Position numbers and translations under genes: made by a program. This document shows positions 13,103 to 16,223 of a stretch of DNA of 16,223 nt, in pieces (within the stretch, counting starts at the first letter, position 1; each line of letters opens with the position of its first letter). Under the pieces are notes generated by a model. That model worked only from the letters and a program-made list of their open reading frames with translations, searched no databases and was not told the origin of the DNA. The DNA is from Candidatus Nanohaloarchaea archaeon (GTDB taxonomy: Archaea; EX4484-52; GLR71). The DNA lies in contig DAOVVY010000005.1 of the NCBI GenBank assembly GCA_030636885.1, forward strand, positions 1 through 16,223, given 5' to 3'.

Positions 13103-13133
13103 CATGAAGGGATGAAGGTTATTTGTTGGGGGA

Positions 13134-13144
13134 AGTATATAAAG
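13134..13144 (-). promoter_or_regulatory. TATA box of the RimK-like/MscS-like operon
   Basis: CTTTATATACT on the minus strand is centred near 13139. It predicts transcription from about 13113 with a ~25-nt leader containing the GGGAGTGA site. It is the only promoter-like sequence before the three tightly packed genes. Confidence 0.5.
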
Positions 13145-13204
13145 ATTGAGTTGGGGTTATCGAACTAAGACTAAAATAGATATTGTAATACCTATTTCTA
13201 TAAA

Positions 13205-13240
13205 TGTTGATTAAATTACAACAATACTTAAAAGCTTTTA
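13205..13240. promoter_or_regulatory. Promoter region of the MtrA-thymidylate synthase fusion: TATA box, palindrome, inverted repeat
   Basis: The TATA element ACTTAAAAG (13227-13235) is 26 nt before GTG 13257, so the mRNA is probably leaderless. The perfect 12-bp palindrome TAAAAGCTTTTA (13229-13240) overlaps it. Just upstream is an inverted repeat, TGTTG (13205-13209) and CAACA (13219-13223), with a 9-nt spacer. A repressor bound to the palindrome would block TFB/TBP. Regulation is inferred. Confidence 0.4.
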
Positions 13241-13256
13241 TCAGCCATTATTTTTG

Positions 13257-14681
13257 GTGGTTTTGATTATAGATATTCCTAGTTCGGGTACACTTTATTC
13301 CTCAGATGGTGTTGTTGTCAAGTTCTCAAAAGTCGGGACTGATAAGAAGTTTGCAGGAAAGTTCAAGGATAAAGATGACAACTCTTACCCTGAGCGCGGG
13401 ACTTACAGCCAAGGAAACCCATTATCACCTGTATCTGTCGTAATACCTATGCCTGATAAAAAAGCGATACAGGTCGCAATTGAGGCAGGAGCTGCAATGG
13501 CTGGGTCTGTAGTCACTGCAAACATAGGTGTTGAAAAAATAGTTCTTAATACAATCTCTAATCCAAATATCAGGTACATTGTCCTATTCGGTAAGGATTC
13601 TGCCGGACATTTCTCAGGCGATGCTATATCTAATCTTCATAAAAATGGTGTTGATGAAAATCGTAAAGTTATTGGTTCAAAAGGTCTTACTCCTTATCTA
13701 AAGAATATACCTATTGATGCTATTGATAGGTTCCGGGAACAGATTATATCTGTTATTGATGTCATGGGTATTGATGATGTTTCTGTGCTTGAAAAAGTTA
13801 TTCATTTTACAATCCAGGAACCTGAAAATGCAGTTAGGATGGATGTTTCCCGTAATGGTGTTGAGGAATCATTTGTTCTTTTTGATTCTGGCAGATTTGA
13901 TAAGAACCCATTGAATATAACTATTACTGATACTATTTCGTCAAATGGGCTCTATGAGACACTTACGCATTATTCGTCGTCTATTATTGCGCCATCAATC
14001 GCTGCTGCGTATCCTCTCCTTATTGATGCTGTTATGTCGGCTGGGCTTGAACAGGATCTGCCTGATGAAAGATTGTCTTACACTCGTGAACTTCTTAATG
14101 TTACAGTGCATATGGATAAACCTCTTGAGGATATGGTCCCATCTGGATATAAACCAGAAGCATGGCTTAAAAATTCTACAGAGGTGCAACAGTATCTCGG
14201 TAAATATGCAAATACTTATTTCAATGATGATCTGGCCGTCGGTCTTGAGAACGGTAAGATTGCAAATGTCAAGAAGAAGAAAGGTAAAGAAGGGATGGAG
14301 TACACTTACGGGTATTTCATACAGAAACATTATGAGGTTCAGCAGATACTCAAAGTTGCAAATGAGGTGGCGGACAGTATACGAAATAAAGAACCATCAA
14401 GAAGGATATTGATATCGTTGCCAGACCCAAAAATATTTAAGAAAGTCAGTGAGGTCCCTTGTTTTATCGATTATCAGCTTTTCCCACGGTATAACAGTCA
14501 TGATGATGTCTGGGAATTGCATGCGACTGCGCATATGAGATCCCATGATGTGAAAAATGCGTTCCCTGCCAATGCTTATGCGTTTGCGACCATCTTGGAG
14601 AAGATAAGTTCAATAACTGGTTCAAGACCTGGGTCATTGACTATGTTTTTAGGTAGTGCTCATGTTTATCTGAATAGGTAA
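13257..14681 (+). CDS. Fusion of MtrA-like corrinoid domain and thymidylate synthase-like domain
   Basis: A 474-residue protein with two recognisable parts. Residues ~58-170 resemble MtrA, the corrinoid-binding subunit of methyl-H4MPT:coenzyme M methyltransferase: AAMAGSVVTANIG (79-91), then FGKDSAGHFSGDAISNLHKNG (111-131) with the corrinoid-ligand histidine H118, then IGSKGLTPYLKNIP (139-152). Residues ~345-474 match thymidylate synthase: YTYGYF (349-354), SRR (381-383, phosphate site), PCFID (401-405) with catalytic C402, MRSHD (427-431), N439 in FPANAY, and SAHVY (467-471). About 170 residues between are unassigned. The membrane helix of methanogen MtrA is absent, so it is soluble. The likely role is dUMP methylation or a related one-carbon transfer using a pterin or corrinoid; this is inference. 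GTG 13257 fits the TATA spacing, and TTG 13254 is possible. Confidence 0.82.
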   Translation: MVLIIDIPSSGTLYSSDGVVVKFSKVGTDKKFAGKFKDKDDNSYPERGTYSQGNPLSPVSVVIPMPDKKAIQVAIEAGAAMAGSVVTANIGVEKIVLNTISNPNIRYIVLFGKDSAGHFSGDAISNLHKNGVDENRKVIGSKGLTPYLKNIPIDAIDRFREQIISVIDVMGIDDVSVLEKVIHFTIQEPENAVRMDVSRNGVEESFVLFDSGRFDKNPLNITITDTISSNGLYETLTHYSSSIIAPSIAAAYPLLIDAVMSAGLEQDLPDERLSYTRELLNVTVHMDKPLEDMVPSGYKPEAWLKNSTEVQQYLGKYANTYFNDDLAVGLENGKIANVKKKKGKEGMEYTYGYFIQKHYEVQQILKVANEVADSIRNKEPSRRILISLPDPKIFKKVSEVPCFIDYQLFPRYNSHDDVWELHATAHMRSHDVKNAFPANAYAFATILEKISSITGSRPGSLTMFLGSAHVYLNR

Positions 14682-14710
14682 AAAAAAGAAATGATGAAAA
14701 AATAAAAAAA
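14682..14710 (-). terminator. T-rich terminator after the TFB gene
   Basis: On the minus strand the 30 nt after the TFB stop are nearly all T (runs of 7, 6 and 7). This is a strong U-rich terminator. The convergent thymidylate synthase fusion has no T-run on its own strand here, so its end is not visible. Confidence 0.5.
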
Positions 14711-14713
14711 GAT

Positions 14714-15685
14714 TTAAGCTGTAGCTTCCTGGATTCCGCGCTTTTCGCTTTCAGCTGCTTTCTTTTCAACTTCGTCTTCGATGCCGAGTTTCTCTACAAG
14801 ATCTTTATATCGGTTTCGAATTGTAACTTCAGTTACACCTACAACGTCTGCGATGTCTCTTTGAGTTCTCTTCTCACCACAAAGTACCGCTGCAATGTAA
14901 AGTGCAGAAGCTGCTATACCTGTAGGACCTTTACCGGAGATTATGTCTTCGTCAGCTGCCTTGTCAAGAATCTCTTTTGCTTTTGCATGAACCTGTCCTG
15001 AAAGACCTAGAAGTGAACCGAATCGTGGTATATATTCTTTTGCAGTTGCAGGGAGAATCCTTATGCTTAATTCACGGCAAATGTATCTGTATGCACGACC
15101 GATCTCTCGCTTTTCAATTCCTGATGCTGCTGAAAGTTCTGCCAGAGTTCGTGGTGAACCATGTTCTCGTGCAATTGCGTAGATTAAAGCTGTAATTATG
15201 CTTTCCATTGATCTTCCTCTAACAAGACCCATAGTGACTGCTTTTTCGTAAAGTCTAGCGACTTCTTCATGGATGCTGTTGTTAAGACCAAGGTAAGAAA
15301 TCTGTCTTACAAGTTCAGATAATGAATAAGATAGATTTCTGTCTTTTGATTTTGTAAGCCTCTTGTTCCATTTTCGTAGTCTGTAATATTGTGCTCGTTT
15401 TTTTACTGGAACTTTGTAAAGTTCTGCTGAACTGTTACCTATGTCCGTTGAAAAACCTTTATCATGTTTTGTAAATGTAATTGGTGCACCGGTTCTTGTT
15501 CTTTTTGATTTCTGCTCTACATCAAATGCTCTCCATTCAGGTGAGCTGTCGACATCATTGATATCAATCATTGTCCCACATTTCATGCAAATAAGTTCAC
15601 CTTTTGTAGAATCTCTGCTGAACTTAGTATAACCACACTCTTTACATTTTGTTTCGGTTTCAGTTTCAGTTTTTTCTTCAGACAT
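14714..15685 (-). CDS. tfb: Transcription initiation factor TFB (TFIIB homolog)
   Basis: A 323-residue general transcription factor that bridges TBP on the TATA box and RNA polymerase. The N-terminal zinc ribbon has C14, C17, C33 and C36 (CKECG and CMKCG). The reader/linker segment is canonical (SPEWRAFDVEQKSKRTRTG, ~48-66, and HDKGFSTDIG, 74-83). Two cyclin repeats follow (~118-208 and ~214-302). The second holds the helix-turn-helix that reads the BRE (DIADVVGVTEVTIRNRYKDL, 277-296). Length is typical. A Thr/Glu repeat (TETETET) precedes the ribbon. I chose ATG 15685 because GGGGGA lies 8 nt upstream. ATG 15700 in the same frame would add MGELN and is also possible. Its upstream region is unusually rich in TATA-like elements. 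Confidence 0.96.
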   Translation of the reverse strand: MSEEKTETETETKCKECGYTKFSRDSTKGELICMKCGTMIDINDVDSSPEWRAFDVEQKSKRTRTGAPITFTKHDKGFSTDIGNSSAELYKVPVKKRAQYYRLRKWNKRLTKSKDRNLSYSLSELVRQISYLGLNNSIHEEVARLYEKAVTMGLVRGRSMESIITALIYAIAREHGSPRTLAELSAASGIEKREIGRAYRYICRELSIRILPATAKEYIPRFGSLLGLSGQVHAKAKEILDKAADEDIISGKGPTGIAASALYIAAVLCGEKRTQRDIADVVGVTEVTIRNRYKDLVEKLGIEDEVEKKAAESEKRGIQEATA

Positions 15686-15737
15686 ATTTAATTCCCCCAT
15701 AGTGATTATCAGGTAAATCGTTTGTGTTTTCAGATAC

Positions 15738-15747
15738 CTTTATAATA
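15738..15747 (-). promoter_or_regulatory. Likely TATA box of the TFB gene
   Basis: TATTATAAAG on the minus strand predicts a start near 15716, with a leader of about 30 nt carrying GGGGGA before ATG 15685. Other TATA-like sequences farther upstream (about 15771, 15801, 15820, 15860) could act instead or as well. Confidence 0.4.
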
Positions 15748-15908
15748 TTTTTTGCGAAAAACAAAATAAATTTATAAAGCTTTCTAAAAATAACGTAAGC
15801 TTTATATACTTTTTGGGATTTATAAGTGTTTGGGTTTGACAGTATATTGATATGGTGATATATAAATTCTTGAATTTTCCCAGCATTAACCCACTTAGGT
15901 GTTCACTC
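15748..15908. other. Divergent spacer between TFB and the last gene, with repeated TATA-like and AAGCTTT elements
   Basis: No gene is seen in this spacer. It holds TATA-like sequences near 15771-15778, 15801-15808, 15818-15825 and 15860-15866. AAGCTTT occurs twice, at 15777-15783 and 15797-15803, 20 bp apart. I see no hairpin-rich RNA, tRNA or C/D box RNA. It is best read as a compound regulatory region for the two divergent genes. Confidence 0.4.
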
Positions 15909-15918
15909 ATTTATATAC
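15909..15918 (+). promoter_or_regulatory. TATA box of the last gene, flanked by GGTGTTC direct repeats
   Basis: ATTTATATAC is centred 29 nt before ATG 15943, so a leaderless mRNA is expected. Identical GGTGTTC heptamers lie on both sides, at 15898-15904 and 15921-15927, 23 bp apart start to start. Confidence 0.55.
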
Positions 15919-15942
15919 TGGGTGTTCGATTAATTAGTTTGT

Positions 15943-16223
15943 ATGTCAAAAGTTAAGCATATATTTGATACATTGAAAATCGGTGCGAGTATCATTGGTG
16001 TAAAAGAGGGTGTAGAGTATTTGGATGATGGTGTTTTTGACACTATGTTTGATGGTATCTATTCGTCTGTTGTATCTTGTGGAGAAATCATTTATGGCTT
16101 GTCATATTCAAGTATAGACTTTCTTAATGTTCTCCCTGATAATGAACTTATGGTCGGTTTCGGAATTGGTGTGGTATCCAATCTTGCTGCAGGATTCATA
16201 AAAAGTGAGTATGGAAGTATTAC
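15943..16223 (+). CDS. Unrecognised protein, 3' end beyond the window
   Basis: An open frame from ATG 15943 runs to the right edge (93 codons) without a stop. It begins MSKVKHIFDTLKIGASIIG. The visible part has weakly hydrophobic helix-like segments (about residues 11-19 and 45-60) and a probable membrane or buried helix near the edge (GFGIGVVSNLAAGFI, ~73-87). Codon pattern and the well-placed TATA box support a real gene. I recognise no family. It diverges from TFB across a 257-nt regulatory spacer. Confidence 0.65.
   Translation, partial: MSKVKHIFDTLKIGASIIGVKEGVEYLDDGVFDTMFDGIYSSVVSCGEIIYGLSYSSIDFLNVLPDNELMVGFGIGVVSNLAAGFIKSEYGSI

Noticed and set aside
13945..14412. A 155-codon open frame on the plus strand in another frame of the MtrA-thymidylate synthase gene.
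   Set aside because: It is fully inside a gene with clear domain motifs, is Leu/Arg/Met-rich as expected for a shifted frame, and has no promoter or ribosome site of its own.
1..16223. CRISPR array, tRNA or rRNA genes.
   Set aside because: No regularly spaced repeats, cloverleaf pattern or conserved ribosomal RNA sequence was seen on either strand, and all spacers are shorter than about 260 bp.

Overview
The window is archaeal. It carries a transcription factor TFB, the class 1 release factor aRF1 (NIKS, YxCxxxF and GGQ motifs), the RNase P proteins Pop5 and Rpp30, and an archaeal-type HemK2 methyltransferase. Its promoters have TATA boxes about 26 nt upstream of leaderless starts. The DNA is AT-rich and very compact, with no spacer longer than about 260 bp, several 4-9 nt gene overlaps, and GTG/TTG starts. 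This would suit a DPANN-type or small-genome euryarchaeal lineage, but I cannot fix the phylum from sequence alone. I see no tRNA, rRNA, CRISPR array or insertion sequence.

Layout: (1) 3-644 (+), the end of a site-2 protease broken by an in-frame TAA; (2) 700-1308 (+), the HemK2-like methyltransferase, whose family substrate is the GGQ glutamine of aRF1; (3) 1300-7453, the accessory heart of the window. On the minus strand are two small paralogous proteins and an 862-residue protein: a split TIM-barrel metalloenzyme with a ~480-residue insertion that itself carries an HExxH...ExxA zincin-like signature. Divergent from these on the plus strand are a tiny four-helix membrane protein and a 652-residue orphan. 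(4) 7522-8742 (+), aRF1; (5) 8739-10436 (-), a NYN-domain nuclease-like gene and the RNase P pair rnp3-rnp2; (6) 10538-13088 (-), an operon of a degenerate RimK-like ATP-grasp protein, an intact RimK-like ligase and a short MscS-like channel protein; (7) 13257-14681 (+), a fusion of an MtrA-like corrinoid domain with a thymidylate synthase-like domain; (8) 14714-15685 (-), TFB; (9) 15943-end (+), an unrecognised truncated gene.

How they work together: much of the window is housekeeping for information processing (translation termination and its modification, tRNA 5' maturation, transcription initiation). The parts that do not fit textbook families are the divergent five-gene module 1300-7453, the active/inactive RimK pair coupled to a channel, and the MtrA-thymidylate synthase fusion. 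I consider the five-gene module the best candidate for an undescribed system. Its metal-dependent barrel, inserted zincin-like domain, paired small proteins and membrane partner suggest a membrane-linked processing or modification apparatus, but that role is inference. First genes of transcripts often look leaderless, while operon-internal genes carry GGTG-type ribosome binding sites. Several promoters hold perfect palindromes or direct repeats placed where archaeal regulators bind.
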